NCBI GenBank assembly: GCA_945643635.1
Contig: CALZFC010000030.1
Coordinates: forward strand, 1,417,001-1,481,000
Direction of reading: 5' to 3'
Origin: Allodiplogaster sudhausi
Lineage: Eukaryota > Nematoda > Chromadorea > Rhabditida > Diplogasteridae
DNA length: 64,000 nt
Position 1 is the first letter of the stretch. Each line of letters opens with the position of its first letter. The translations under genes were made by a program, and so were the position numbers. The notes beneath the pieces were generated by a model. The model was given only the letters and a program-made list of their open reading frames with translations. It searched no databases and had not been told where the DNA came from. Below are positions 22,959 through 34,931 of the stretch, piece after piece.

Positions 22959-25900
22959 TTATGCCAAGGGATAGTGCCTTAGAGGAATGCAAGCAACATC
23001 TCCGTTATAATAGGAATCAAGGGGATGGGCAGAGTTCAAATCATTAAAGTCTACAACAAAGAGAACATCAGACAATTGAACGGAATAGCAGTGAGCGGAA
23101 TCGAGCCAAGAAATGGTATCACACTTTTGAACAACCAGCTTCCAAACAGAAGATACACAAGCAATGAGGCGAATCTGCGCGAAAGCGGGGGGCCGGCCTG
23201 CTGACAATGCAACAAAATCCCTTTCACCATATGACATACCCCGGAATTCTATTCTGTAACAGAGCTGATCTGCTTGCATGGAAAGCTCATCGAGAATGGT
23301 AAGCAATGGGGAATCAGCAGAGAGTTCACTGGAATACCGAAAGCCAGCACTCGGGCACGCATCTAAACTGAACAATGCGCGCTGAGATGATAGGAAGGTT
23401 TGCGCATGATTTATCATCGTGAATGGAAGGTTTTGCGAATTCTTTGAGAGATACGATTGGGACTTGATGCAAGCATTCAACTGCTCAAAGTCCATGCACC
23501 AACTGAGAATAGGAGGCCCTAGCATTCTAATGAACGTTGGATAGTGTATGAGGTGATGTGACTTAATAGTCATGGAAATCAGCTCAGGGGATGCTGTGAC
23601 AAGTTCGCGCAATGAATAAATGTACTCGGCAATGAGATTTTCCAGCCTTTCGAGATCATTTTCAGAAAAAGAGGGCTGAAGAAGCGTGAGCACAATCTTT
23701 GCAAGAAGAATTGTCGTATTCTTTGCAATTGGAAATGTCTGCGTGTCCATGGAGAGCAAAAGGCAATAACCGCATGAGAGTGTGGACCTGGGACGCACGC
23801 TGCGAAATTGAAGTACTGGAGAGAACATCAGCTTTGAATGGAGATGGGCGCGAGGAAGCATCCTGTTTCCCGTACGGAAGATTGGATAGGATTGTGTTAA
23901 TCTTCAGCAGCTTAAGTCCGCGCTGGTCAAGTGCTCGCAACAGTCTAATGATCGCCCTCTGCGCTTCACCTTCGAGTACATCGTGCATAAGATCTAAGGA
24001 GCAATCTGACACGAAATCATAGCCAGCAATGTCTGCTAACGGGCATATATCCTTGTATCCAAATTTGTGAGCTAGTCCCTTGCTGAAAACGCCATCATAC
24101 CAAGCTCTATCTTTTAGCTGAACATCAGATTTGCGAGTAGCGGTAAGGAAATCGCAAGATTCTGTAAGGCAAATGCGACAGCGGTTGTAGTTCAGCTTCA
24201 GGCCGCGCAACTCGTATTGAGCCTTGTTGTCTGCAACAACGGCGAGCAAAGTAGGGAAAAAGACTTCTTCTCCGATTTGAATGCCTCCTCTACTCTGAAT
24301 AGATGCCAATTGCTGCTTAAGAACGTCCAAAAGAGGAAGGAACGAGTGCGCGGAGTGGTCTTTTGCATAACATACGGCAAAGACAAACTTGGAGGATAAT
24401 GATGAGGAAACTTCCAAGTGCTGTCCTGCCAGCTTAACTTGCATAATACACAGGGAATTGGCAGATGACTTGGGACCCAAGCTACTTCCAGGAGAGACGT
24501 CATCAGCATATAAGACAAACGGGAGCGGTCTTGCATTTGGAAGGGGCGTCTGAGCAGCACTGTCTTGGTATCTCTTTCCACGCTGGTGGCAGCATATACG
24601 AGGGCATCGACATACTTGGAGGAGGTTATGGCACAGGGAGAACTCTACGGCTTGTTTGAGAACTGCTTCGAGGGGTAAGACGTAAAAGTTTTCCCCGTAC
24701 TCGACGCGTCTAGCTTCCGAATTAATATCTCGCTTGGTAGTCTGTATCACCCCCATTTGACACTTCTGTGGAGGAAGGACATCGCCACTCTTGCACAACG
24801 ACTGGGTTCTCTTGTAGTGGGTAGAATGAGATGAAATCGCAGCATGTGTTCGGGTGATGTGAGCTGAATCGGACGACTCGCAAACTTGTGCTACGCGCTC
24901 AAGAAGGCTCGCGAAGCCGTCGAGTATTGATCGAGCGACTCCTTTTCCCATCAGCAGTCGAAAGAACGCTCCGATCTCCTCGGGGCAACCTCCAGAATCT
25001 ACAAGTTCAGCACTCACAAAGTAGTCATTTGAACAACAGATTTAAACAGAAAACCATAAACATAAGACCATCTTTTTCTATATCTACGATCATGTGGAGG
25101 AAACCATTATATAATAGTTAAACATTAACCCTGATCAGCTGATCCTTCATGGGAAGGTGAGTCGAGGTCATCAGCCAGCACAAAATCGCTATCCTCTACG
25201 TCTTCGTCATCAGGCACCGGTTGTGGAACGGCTACTCGCGCAGGAACACCATCTATAATGATCTTATTAAATAACAATATTCGACTTTGAGGAAATTAAA
25301 ATTAAAATATTTACAAAACCAAAACGTTCACCAGATAAGAAAGAATCGCAGTGGAAGCGACTGCAGTGTCGTTGTAGCTTCGACATGCTTGGAAATCGAT
25401 GTTGAACTTCGCACTGTTTGCAGAGGATGACGCAACTTCTGTCATGGTCGTGACGACGATGCTCTAATAAGCGCCTTTTGGTTTCCATCCATTTGCTGCA
25501 GTTCAGCACCGGACACTCCATCTTAATGGTTTATTCTATATAATTTAAGTGAGAATTAAGACATAAGGGACAAATGCGTCAAAGTAATTACAAAAGGTTG
25601 AAGTAATATGCCAAAACTTACAAGAAGAAAATACCCCTTATAAAATGGGCTAAGAATACATTTTCCGGTGTGTCTCTTGTAAGATACGACAGATGTTTCC
25701 GGAAAAATACTGTATCCAGAAGCCTGAAAATAACTAAACTGGACTAAATTCCCGAACAGCAATACAATATAGACTGAACTTGCCTTCTCTTTTAGGTATG
25801 TGACGAAAAGTTCGTTGTAGAGCAAGGAATCAATTACTTCTCGCATACTAAAGAGGTTGTAATTAATCTAACATCTTCCAGTAAACAGTGAATGAAGAAA

Positions 25901-26243
25901 TGGAAGTAATGTTTTATTTTCTCCATTCAAACAAACAGGAGAATAATTAATCAATGTTAAAAATAGAGAAATCATTTATATTTTAAAAAAAATTACATAC
26001 CGTACTCTAAGTACTTGCTCGGGAAGATGACTGCCGCAGCAACTCTTCACAACTGCAAAACTATTAGGTTAAGATGTTAATAAAACTGCCAAATAAACTA
26101 TCAAAACGATAAGGAATACAAATTTAGAGGTTTCTTTTTATTATAAAAGAAACAATATTCAAAAACAAAAAAAAATACTAACCTTCCACATGAAGAAAAG
26201 GCTCCTCTCCTCCGTGTGCGTGATGATGTGAATCGTGCAGCCC
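22959..26243 (-). CDS. C2H2 / DLMHDVLEG transposase-like protein
   Basis: Exons on the minus strand: 26243-26183, 26052-26001, 25847-25784, 25723-25622, 25521-25315 (C2H2 finger, MECPVLNCSKW then CVILCKQC with His pairs), about 25252-25131 (acidic linker), then one long exon from about 25003. The first five join in consistent phase; the intron 25783-25724 is of the rare GC-AG type (AG|GCAAGT). The core has CRICLTESCDFL, then DICPLADIAGYDFVSDCSLD and LMHDVLEGEAQRAIIRLLRA, then GPPILSWCMDFEQLNACIKS, in the same order as MHD(L/V)LEG proteins of metazoans that are thought to derive from transposons. A one-base frame change near 23760 splits the core into two overlapping frames (25017-23662 and 23861-22959), so this copy may be inactive. 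The true start lies upstream of 26243. A DNA-binding and strand-transfer role is inferred from family resemblance, not shown. Confidence 0.6.
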
Positions 26244-26656
26244 CTACGATCAAATTAATTTCGATAAATACTTATTGTTAGTAATTATGTTACAGTATAT
26301 TAAGATTTAATCTATATTAATTTACTCAATGTCAATATAAAATACATTTAAAGAATTAAGTCATAAAAGTTGCCTGAATGGAACAAATATATAACACTAT
26401 ATAATGCACGGCCATTCAGCCAGTGGTAAAAACGGTCATGATCAAGCATTGAATTATGGCTCCGGAGAAGTGGGCGGAGCTTGAGAGTACGCAGCCAAAA
26501 TCGCATGTTTTATGCGCGAAATCTCAAATGCGGGAAATTCAAAGCAAAGCTTGAAATTATTGATTCTGCCGCGTCCTGTTTGTTCTCATGGGAATCAAAA
26601 CACTTGTTATGAATCTTTATTCCGTTATGTTATTTTGTAATGTTTATTATTTTAGA
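26244..26656. promoter_or_regulatory. Intergenic region with two E2F-like motifs
   Basis: GCGCGAA (26514-26520) and GCGGGAAA (26530-26537), 16 bp apart, resemble E2F half-sites and lie 120-140 bp upstream of the RGG gene start codon. The region separates a minus-strand and a plus-strand gene. E2F assignment is by motif only. Confidence 0.35.
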
Positions 26657-27577
26657 ATGAAGCCTCAATTCCATCGAGGAATGCAGCGTGGAGCATCCCG
26701 CCGGGTCGAATCCTTCGACGCGAAGAGGTCCATCTTGGACTGCGTGTCGAAGTTGGGCGCAATGTGGGTTATTCTTTCTATCCATGATTCAATGTGAATT
26801 GCTTTGCTTTGTAGAATCGCAAACGTCAATGAATTGGCGTCCTCTCCTTCCCCCGGCCTGAGCCGACTCGCAGGCAGGGTCGAACGTGGCGGCTTCCATG
26901 GTGGACGCGGCGGTGTCCGCGGAGGACGAGGAGATTTTCTAGGAGGACGAGGAGATTTTCGAGGAGGACGAGGAGATTTTCGAGGAGGACGAGGAGGCCG
27001 CGGCGGAAGCGTCGCTGGACGTGGTCGAGGTGGCGGAGGATTCAGAGGACGCGGAAGTGGAGGCAACGGCAGAGGTGATCGAGGACACCGACCCAACCGC
27101 CACGTTCGGATGAGCGAGGAGGAAAGGAAGAAATACAAGTTCACTGGAAGAGAAGGTTTTTCTTATTTTATTTACTACTCAACATGCAAATTTATCATAG
27201 CTGTTAATACAGCATTCTCTAAAGCATGTACTCTGCCTGAGGTTGATGGATTTATTTTAATAGTATTACTCATTGACGAACAAATGTTATTTATGAATTT
27301 GCAGGAAAAACACGTCATCCGTCGACTTCACGCGAGAATTCATCTGCTTGTCGCGCACGTTCTCGCTCATCTTCTCCACGCGAGAATTCATCTGCTTCTC
27401 GCGCACGTTCTCGCTCATCTTCTCCTGCTGTGAGCTTGTTTTAAATTTGTTGCTCAAATACTACATTTCTTCATAAATTACTTCAATAACCGAAAACAGC
27501 CTGTAGTGAGTTGAGCTACGATTGGGTTTCAGGGCCGGACGGATGACGAGATCGATGAAAACGGGCTGCTCAGTTGA
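26657..27577 (+). CDS. RGG-box protein with Arg/Ser tail
   Basis: Four exons join without phase conflict: 26657-26763, 26815-27155, 27305-27429 and 27533-27577, giving 205 codons plus TGA. The ATG follows TTTTAG, so a further 5' noncoding exon or trans-splicing is possible. Residues 1-50 are basic and unrecognised (MKPQFHRGMQRGASRRVESF). Residues 55-130 are an RGG/GRG box with repeats of GGRGDF. A short linker MSEEERKKYKFTGREGK leads to two copies of an RENSSA(C/S)RARSRSSSP motif, ending in acidic DDEIDENGLLS. RGG and RS segments together suggest an RNA-binding, nuclear protein involved in RNP assembly or splicing. No RRM or other folded domain is present. Orthology could not be assigned. Confidence 0.7.
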
Positions 27578-27771
27578 CAAGTCTCGGCCATTCTCTGCTT
27601 CAAGGAGACTCGTCTTGTTTTTCTGTATATTATGTCCGCTTATTTTTCTAAGGACAATGTAAAATGGCTATTTATTGAGTACTCTGCCCATATTATGCAA
27701 ACCAGTATGTTTATTATAAGTTTATCTAAATATATAGATTTATTCGGCTAAACATTGATTTCCCTACTCTC

Positions 27772-28140
27772 TGTTTGTAACATTCTTTCCCTTCCCCTGC
27801 TTGTAACATTCTTACCAGTCACTTCCCTCCAATTCTTGTAACATTCTTGCCCTTCCCCTGCTTGTACCATTCCTACCAATGTACTTCCCTCCAATGCTTG
27901 TAACATTCTTGCCCTTCCCCTGCTTGTGCCATTCTTACCGGTCTACTTCCGTCCAATGCTTGTAACATTCCTGCCCCTCCCCTGCTTGTAAAATTCTTAC
28001 CAGTGCACTTCCCTACAATGCTTGTAACATTTCCCCCCTTTCCCTGTTTGTAGTATTCTTGTCGGTGATGCTCCCATTGCTTGTGTCATTCTCACCTCAT
28101 GTCCGTGCTTGTACAATTCTTACCGGTATTCTTCTCTCTC
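27772..28140. repeat. Minisatellite, unit about 62 bp, about six copies
   Basis: A unit running TGCTTGTAACATTCTTGCCC through CCTGCTTGTA(C)CATTCTTACC to CACTTCCCTCCAA recurs with decay about six times. It is also internally periodic (CTTGTAACATTC about every 31 bp). It lies downstream of the RGG gene. Confidence 0.8.
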
Positions 28141-28497
28141 TCTCTCTCTATTACGTTCTACATATTTTTTATAATTCGATTTAGAATTTTGGTTGATCAA
28201 ATGGCCTATTTGCTACTGTGAATATATAAATAAAACATCATTCTGAAAAAGGTGTCTGCACCGCATTGAAAATAATATGCAACTCACCGTAACCTTTGAA
28301 TGGAGGTATAATATCTTTTAAGCCAAGCTATGGCAATTAAGACTTGAGATTTGTTACAGCAGAGCACATCCCAGAGCGAAGACGCCGCAACTGACTCTTC
28401 GTCCTACAACTCGCGGACCGCTGGGCGGGACGAAGTGAGGTGAAGCAGTCTTCCCTTCTTTCTCCGCATCTCCATCTCGCACTCTCTCTCTCTCTCC

Positions 28498-28536
<39 letters not shown>

Positions 28537-28663
28537 GGTTTCTCGGCCTGCCATTTTCCACTCGTTTCTTCTGATAAATTTCTCTCATTATATTTGTATG
28601 TACTCTCGAATTAATGTTGTAAATTTTTGTAAAGTATCCATAATAAAAGATTTTGTGATTTAG
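28141..28663. other. Intergenic with (CT)n tract
   Basis: A CT tract lies at about 28480-28535. A minus-strand ORF over it is a repeat artefact. No gene supported. Confidence 0.5.
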
Positions 28664-31600
28664 ATGAGGCGCTCATCACAATATGAGTTAGCCAAAGGGC
28701 AAAGGGTCAAGGAAGGAAGCAGAGCAGAGATACAAAAAGATGAAATCTCAATTGAAAAGAAGGGTGCACAACCCCCAGAGAAGAAGGGTGAATATCCCCC
28801 AGAAGAGAAGAAGGGTGAATATCCCCCAGAAGAGAAGAAGGGTGAATATCCCTAAGAAGAGAAGAAGGGTGAATATCCCCCAAAGATGACAACTCCTTGC
28901 TCAGATATGGCCGTACAGCTGAGAGCTCTCTCGACGTCGACCCCCTCAGCTGCTCGTGTTCTTTTCCCTCCTCCTTGCACCTCATCCCAATCGTCCAATG
29001 CAGAAGATACCGAGCAGCTAAGGAAAAATTAATTTGGAAACGGAAAGAGAGAATGTTAAGAAGCTGCTGGTGCATGAACGTGATTTAAGAAGACAGATCA
29101 CGCAGTTGAAAACAAGCAACCAAACTCTCAGAGATCGCATCCAAACCATGAAGGACGAGTGTGGCCAGAATAGAACCCAAAGCAGTTCAGATCAGCCTCC
29201 TCCCACTGCTGTCCAAGTTGGGAGGGAAGCATGTCAGAGAAAAGAATGTCACAACCGAATTAAGTTCTTGGAGAGACAACTAGATGATTGGAAAAGTGAG
29301 ATCGTCTCACACCGGGAAAAAGTTCGCATCCAAGAGCAGAAAGTCAAGCAAGCCGAAAAACAACTTTTGTCGTCTGTTGAAAATGCGCGTTCGCTTCAGC
29401 AAAAGGTGGATGCAATGGAAAAAGAACTTAAAGAATGGAGGAGCCAAACTGAACGCAGCGTGACTGATTTTGACGGTTTGAATGATGCAGAACATCAGAT
29501 GAACTCCAAGGAATTGATGTTCGCTCTTAACATTGCCCAGGAGAGATACGATAAGCTGCATAGAGCACATTCACAGATGAAAGCTAGCAAGAATAACATC
29601 GCTCGAAAGCTGAAAAGAGAACTCAGCGATCCAGATCTCGCCACGCCAAGGAAAAAAGGTGTTCTAGGAGAATTTGGCTTGCTGAAGGACAGCCAGAGAA
29701 GACGGCGACTAGCAGAACTTCACAACTCAGTCGTTGCAGCAGCAGGAGGAATGCCAGATGAAGAGAGCCAAGAAGAGGTCAGAAAAATTGTGCAAGCCTA
29801 CGTCAAGCAGCAAAAACTAAGCCTGGAGAGTGGGCTGCAGAAGCTTACCGCTGAGAAAGATTTAATGCTAACCACGAAAGCAAGGTTCTCAATGACCCAA
29901 CGATGCCTAGTTAAGAGCTTACTCATTGAAAATAATGCAGACATACTCGCCCCTTCTCACACAGTTCGAAGATTGCGTTCGGATTACGGTAATCGGTACA
30001 AGTACAACTACCGTACCGTGCAGCTGTTGAGAAATGGTCAGCAGAAGACGGTGTCTCTAATTGAAATGGTGAATTTGGAAGAAGCATTGACAGGAAGAGT
30101 TCAGATGTTATTGCAAAACAACAAGTTAGAGCTTGATGGCAAGTACGATGGAGAGCTATGGGTCTGCATTACTGGAGATAAAGGGGGCGATAAGACCAAG
30201 GTTTCTCTCCTGATTGGTAATCAGAACGTTGTCAACTCTGTACAGAATGGAATGGTGCTGGCAATGTACAGTGATACAGACAGTGCAGAAGTGCTACGAC
30301 TTCTTCTTCCTAACATTGCAGAAAAGGTAAATTCGTTGACATCCCTGCAAGTCTACTATGACGGCTCCCAAATTTCCATTCCTCTGAAGAAGTTCCTGAC
30401 TGGAGACTTCAGGTGGCTATATGCTTGTCTAGGCTTGAAGGGCAACGCAGCATTCAACAACTGCATACTCTGCCTGCGGGTAAAAGGTGTTCCACTCGCA
30501 GAAGATGAGCCACGATTCCCAGAGCGCACTTTGGCTGGACAGGAGCAATGGTCGCGGAGGGGAGAGAATGGGGTGATAAAGGGAATGAAGCCACTCTTCT
30601 CTGATATTCCCATCCAATACGTCATTATACCAGAAATGCATACCATCTGCGGCGTAACAATATCTCTCGCTCTTAACCTGCTTCGCCTTGCGGCCATCAA
30701 CAAGGACATGCAGAAGTGCGACTTTGCACCAGCCCAGAACCTTCCTGAAGAAGAGGACGAGGAAAGTGAGAGCGGAATGCCCTAAAATGCTGAAAAGGAG
30801 TGCCAGAAGCAATTAGGCGAAGTCAGGAAGCAGTTGAGAACAAATAAGGAAGAACTGAGAGAGTGCGAAAGAGAAGCAAGAGATGGACCAATCTTAGCAG
30901 AATGCCTCAAAGCATGCATAGAGCGCAGATTACAAACGCCGCGAAAACCACCAAAGTGCTGCAAGGCTGCTTTCTGTCTCACTATGCACAAAGCAAGTAC
31001 CCGACTCAGTCCTTCCATCTCATTCCACAACTCATGTGTCTGCAGCTTGTGTGAATCATTGGTGTGCAGCAGGTTCAGCAGGTTGAAGGGAATGGCGAGT
31101 ACATCTGCCGCAGTTGCGCCAGAAGAACTAACATCAGTCTTCCAAGCCAGCTCGCAGAGATAGAGAAACTACTGAGTAACAGCAAAAAAGAAGCAGAAGC
31201 ACTGAAAAAGCTACGCATCGAACTGGAGGTCAAGAAGAACACGCTTGAAAAGATTGTAGACCAGAAACGTGGTGACGGGTAAATTGAATTGGATAATTCT
31301 TTCAAGTCAATTGGAGCCGACCTCCAAGCTTTTGGTCAATGCATGGTCGGCAACCACATTCAAAAGTGTTTGGAGAACGCAGACCTGCTATGGAACCTAT
31401 ATCAGGATGAAGACAACGTGGAAGAGAAGATTGAGATGATGAAGAGTCTCAAGAATATTAGCTCACTCTCTGTGCCCCGAGATCTATCTCAGCAGGAAAA
31501 GGAAGTGATAAGGCGTGATATATTGCATCTTGAACAGCTTGCCCGCAAATGTTGCCCTCGCCAAAGCAGAACACCCAAAATGCACGCCCTATTTGTCCAT

Positions 31601-31789
31601 GTCCCTGAGATCATCGAGAGATGGGGTAGCTGGGGCTTCTTCAGCGACCAATCAATCGAGGCCTTGCATCAGGAAGAGAAGAGAAGAGCCAAGCAGTACG
31701 CAGCGATCAGGAATGAGGAACAGAGATGGCGCGCAGAGCTAAGGGATATGGCAGTATTGAATGCTATGCATGACTTGGGGAAGAACTGA
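28664..31789 (+). pseudogene. Decayed coiled-coil transposon-like gene (GDKGG family)
   Basis: An essentially continuous plus-strand coding region without introns but with several lesions. Order: EKKGEYPPE repeats (28770-28890, with an in-frame TAA at 28852), a frameshift in an A run near 29025, a long coiled coil (29040-29620), then SPSHTVRRLRSDYGNRYKYN-type core with CITGDKGGDKTKVSLLIGN and CILCLRVKG, stop TAA at 30783-30785, a second coiled coil, a frame change near 30930, a Cys pair ICRSCARR, TGA at 31052-31054, TAA at 31280-31282, and finally RTPKMHALFVHVPEIIERW and GFFSDQSIEALHQEEKRRAK. Frames on either side of each stop continue the same protein. The GDKGG and HVPE/SDQSIEALH motifs recall large uncharacterised nematode and cnidarian proteins often treated as transposon-derived. 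It is probably an inactive copy, unless several sequencing errors are present. Confidence 0.6.
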
Positions 31790-33599
31790 GATGAGAAAGA
31801 ATCAAGAAGTAAATGAGTATTCAAGTAGCTAAGATAATTTTTTCTACAATTAACTGTTCTGTTATGTATTCAAACCACATGTTAAAAGGAATGCTAGAAC
31901 CCTTTTTCTAACTTAAATGACTTGTGTTGTAAACAAATGATGAAGGATAAAAATTTATCGCCTCTTTATCTATCGACATACAAGGGACAAACTAAAACTA
32001 TTTTACCAGTGCTAAAAAAGAAACTAAAACCCAATGGGATCCAACCTTTCCTTGACCTGAAATCTAGGAATTGAGAATTAAGTAATGAATAAAAAGAAAG
32101 AAAAAACAGCAAACAAGTAAAAAAATAATTGGGAAATTTAACGAAAATAGTAAATTAAGCGAATTGACGAATTCGAACCACGAATTGTGGGTGATATCCT
32201 GATGCGGCCTTCACTCAATCCTTCTACGACTGCGGTAGCTCCGTCAACGACTGAGGCTTCTTAAAAAGTTGTAGAAATCAGTAAAAAAAAAACATCACAA
32301 AAACAGTAATAGTTGCATGTGAGCAATCCCTTTGGCTACCACAGGGCCATGTTTTGTCTGTTGCTAAAGTTTACCGTACCACGGTGGCCAATTGGGTCAA
32401 CGCAACGCGGACGCGTTGCGGTCATTTCAAGAATCTGCGTATAAGCGTGACCATTTTTGATGACAGGGTTTAAATGGCCGTGTAATGCTTTTAGGATCTC
32501 ACCTGGTACTCCCTATAGGAGCAAGAGAAGAACCGACAAGTTGACCCAGCTAGCAGCTCTTGACAACTGCAAAATGCACGGTTTGCAACTTTATGAATCT
32601 GCCAAACGCTACGAAAGCTATATGCTCCTACTTACTACTGCTCCCTGAAGGAGTCAGAGACAAACCGACAAATTCTATGAGTTAGCGGCTCTTAAAGAAT
32701 AAAATTACGAAAAAATGGAGCTTAAAACATGATAATCTATTAAATATTCCATGTTCTCACCTGGTACTCCTTATAGGAGCAAGAGAAGAACCGACAACTT
32801 GACCCAGATAGCAGCTCTTGACAACTGCAAAATGCAGGGTTTGCATCTTTATGAATCTGCCAAACGCTACGAAAGCTATATGCTCTTACTTACTACTACT
32901 CCCTGAAGGAGTCAGAGACAAACCGACAAATTCACTGAGCTACTCTTAAAGAATCAAATTATGAAAAAATGGAACTTACTTGTTGCTCCCTGTAGCAGCA
33001 ATATAACTTGTTGTTGATGTCCGCACAAGAAAGTCGACACGAGCAGAAACCTGAAAGTAAAAGAATTTTATAAGGAAATTGGTGATAAGCTTTAAAAGAA
33101 TTAAGAAAAAAAGATACACAGCTGCTAACCTAAAGTACCCCGGCATCGCGGATGGAGTACACACTTGAGAGAAGACGCGTGAAAGAGGCTTCAAAACTGA
33201 AAAAGCTCACAGAAACTGAAATTTTAAAATAAAACTCGGTGCAAGAAACACTTCAACTTAAATTGGGCACGTTATACTAAATATTGCGCAACTAACTAAT
33301 AAAAGATCTAAGAGTGTCATCTAAATCTAAAGATGAAATACCAAAAATAAAAGAATTATGCTGAAACACCCACCGAGCCTTTCGTCCCGGTCACGGCAAA
33401 AAAAAATGCAAAAAAAATCAAGTCGTCATTGTTACAAGCTAATAACCTCTTTTCTATCCTATTTAAAGTTTGACCTTCTTTGCAGTGCAGTAGGAAGAAC
33501 AGCTTACGACGAAATTCTAATTTGAAAATGTATATCAAAGTAATAGAATATACGACTAAACATTTTCATGCAAAAGGAATGTAATTCACACTGTTTTCT
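31790..33599. other. AT-rich stretch with a duplicated 258-bp segment
   Basis: No supported gene. The landmark TCTCACCTGGTACTCC is at 32497 and 32755, so a 258-bp unit is tandemly duplicated, with a partial third copy near 32960. A short palindrome CAACGCG-GA-CGCGTTG occurs at about 32401-32418. Confidence 0.55.
32497..33000. repeat. Tandem duplication, unit 258 bp
   Basis: Two copies share GGAGCAAGAGAAGAACCGAC, GAATCTGCCAAACGCTACG and GAAGGAGTCAGAGACAAACC. The reverse strand has short open frames but no convincing protein. Confidence 0.8.
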
Positions 33600-33705
33600 C
33601 AGGGAACTTTCCCGCACCACTCAAGATTTTCTCCAGGAACTTTCCGGGACCGGTGCGGGAATTCTGAAAGTTCCCGCACCGCTCCCGGAACTTTTACCAT
33701 AGAAT
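33600..33705. repeat. Short GC-rich repeat (TTCCCGCACC words)
   Basis: Words such as TTCCCGCACC and GGTGCGGGAA occur in both orientations within 100 bp in an AT-rich setting. It is similar in style to the GGGCCGG-rich MITE interior but has no clear ends. Confidence 0.45.
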
Positions 33706-34285
33706 GAAGGCGCGGCAGGCAGAGGTTCTAAAAAAAATCTGATTTCTGACCATACCACGGTGACTACAAATATGACTTCTCTTATTGTTAGAAGCCAAGT
33801 TAATCTGTTTGAAAGTTTTTTTCTCTCTTTTTTTACCATTGTACACGACGATTTTTTGAATCTACTATGTATTTAAATGGGACTGAACAATCGTGACCAT
33901 TGTGGCCATGTCCCTCTAATTCACATGCTATCTCGCTCTTGTGACAGGCAAAGTGGGTGAATTCAAGATTGAGGTTTTTTTGGTTAATTATGATAACGCT
34001 AAATAAGCTATCGCTTATTAAGGTATCGCGTTCATTAAGATATCGCTCATTTCTGTCGATGGCGGCCATCCTACTGTTATGCGCGGCATATCATGTAAAA
34101 GAAGATTTATAGTGACAAAAGAAAAGTTACCGTGACATTTAGCGATATTGAGCTTGCAGATTCCGAATATAGAAGTGGAAAAAAGAGAATTTCGTTCACC
34201 AGAAGATTTCCATATCTTTCTAAACACTAAAAAAAATCATAGTGTTCGTGAATTATAAAACTAAATAATACATTTTAAAAAGTGT
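33706..34285. other. Intergenic, no gene recognised
   Basis: Two short minus-strand frames (34069-33833 and 34227-34018) show no recognisable features. Confidence 0.4.
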
Positions 34286-34303
34286 GGTATTTTAAAGATC
34301 TCC

Positions 34304-34435
34304 ATGTATTTGACGTTCAACTGGATCCTTTTCAAAGTCGGCTTCATCATCAACGACCTCTGTTGCCTATTGCCTCCTTGGATTCTTCTCCTGTTCTCAA
34401 CCAGCATACGAAAAGCGATCAGAAAGACTCTTATG
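34304..34435 (+). pseudogene. Chemoreceptor-like 7TM fragment (TM7 and tail)
   Basis: The frame reads MYLTFNWILFKVGFIINDLC then CLLPPWILLLFSTSIRKAIR. A helix with PPW followed by a basic tail (SIRKAIRK) is what the last helix and C-tail of nematode serpentine receptors look like. It is followed by the same repeat that follows the TM4 fragment at 10.7 kb, so two receptor pieces share one downstream partner. Confidence 0.5.
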
Positions 34436-34514
34436 TCTAGTCCAAGTGTTATTATTACTTCCTCACGAATTGAATCATTTCGTTGAGCTTACAATCATCA
34501 GCACCCTAACGTGC

Positions 34515-34765
34515 CATGCAAGCCTTCTAACATTTGAGAATCTATTCGTAGGTCTCAACATTTTGAGTATGCGTTATTTGATGTTTTACTCTCTATGCCT
34601 CCTTCTGCTTCCGTCATTTTTTTTTGTTTCCTACCCTTTTCATTCGTTTACACGAATTCTTCAGCATCTTAACTTGCAGGCACGCTTTATTTGGAATTTT
34701 GCATATGCTTCTGTGACCTTATCAATGTTTGGAGTCGCTGTTCTTAACAATTCGTGTTCTGAATA
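34515..34765 (+). repeat. Repeat shared with 10.7 kb
   Basis: Second copy of the CATGCAAGC(C/G)TTCTAAC segment, with the same exon-intron-exon look. The intervening ORF is open in this copy (106 codons) only because the putative intron lacks stops. Confidence 0.55.
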
Positions 34766-34931
34766 GCGTCTCAAAATGCTTCATCTGGACATACAGTGTA
34801 TGTTCTTATTATAATGCACTAGAAAACAACTGTTAACTGGGCGTGATACATTTGCTACCAACAATGTTTTGAATAAAAAATTATACGATAATAGAGACAA
34901 TATACATACATAGATGTAAAAGAAAGCATCC

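Noticed and set aside
26665..27144. Pro/Arg-rich minus-strand ORF of 159 codons
   Set aside because: It is the antisense shadow of the RGG box; only the plus strand has a phase-consistent exon chain.
27772..28140. Regularly spaced repeat that might be a CRISPR array
   Set aside because: Repeats of about 62 bp are contiguous and degenerate, without unique spacers, and the genome is eukaryotic.
30783..31282. Possible stop-codon readthrough or alternative genetic code in the GDKGG gene
   Set aside because: Both TAA and TGA are involved and frame changes occur as well, so decay is simpler; intact genes nearby use TAA and TGA as true stops.
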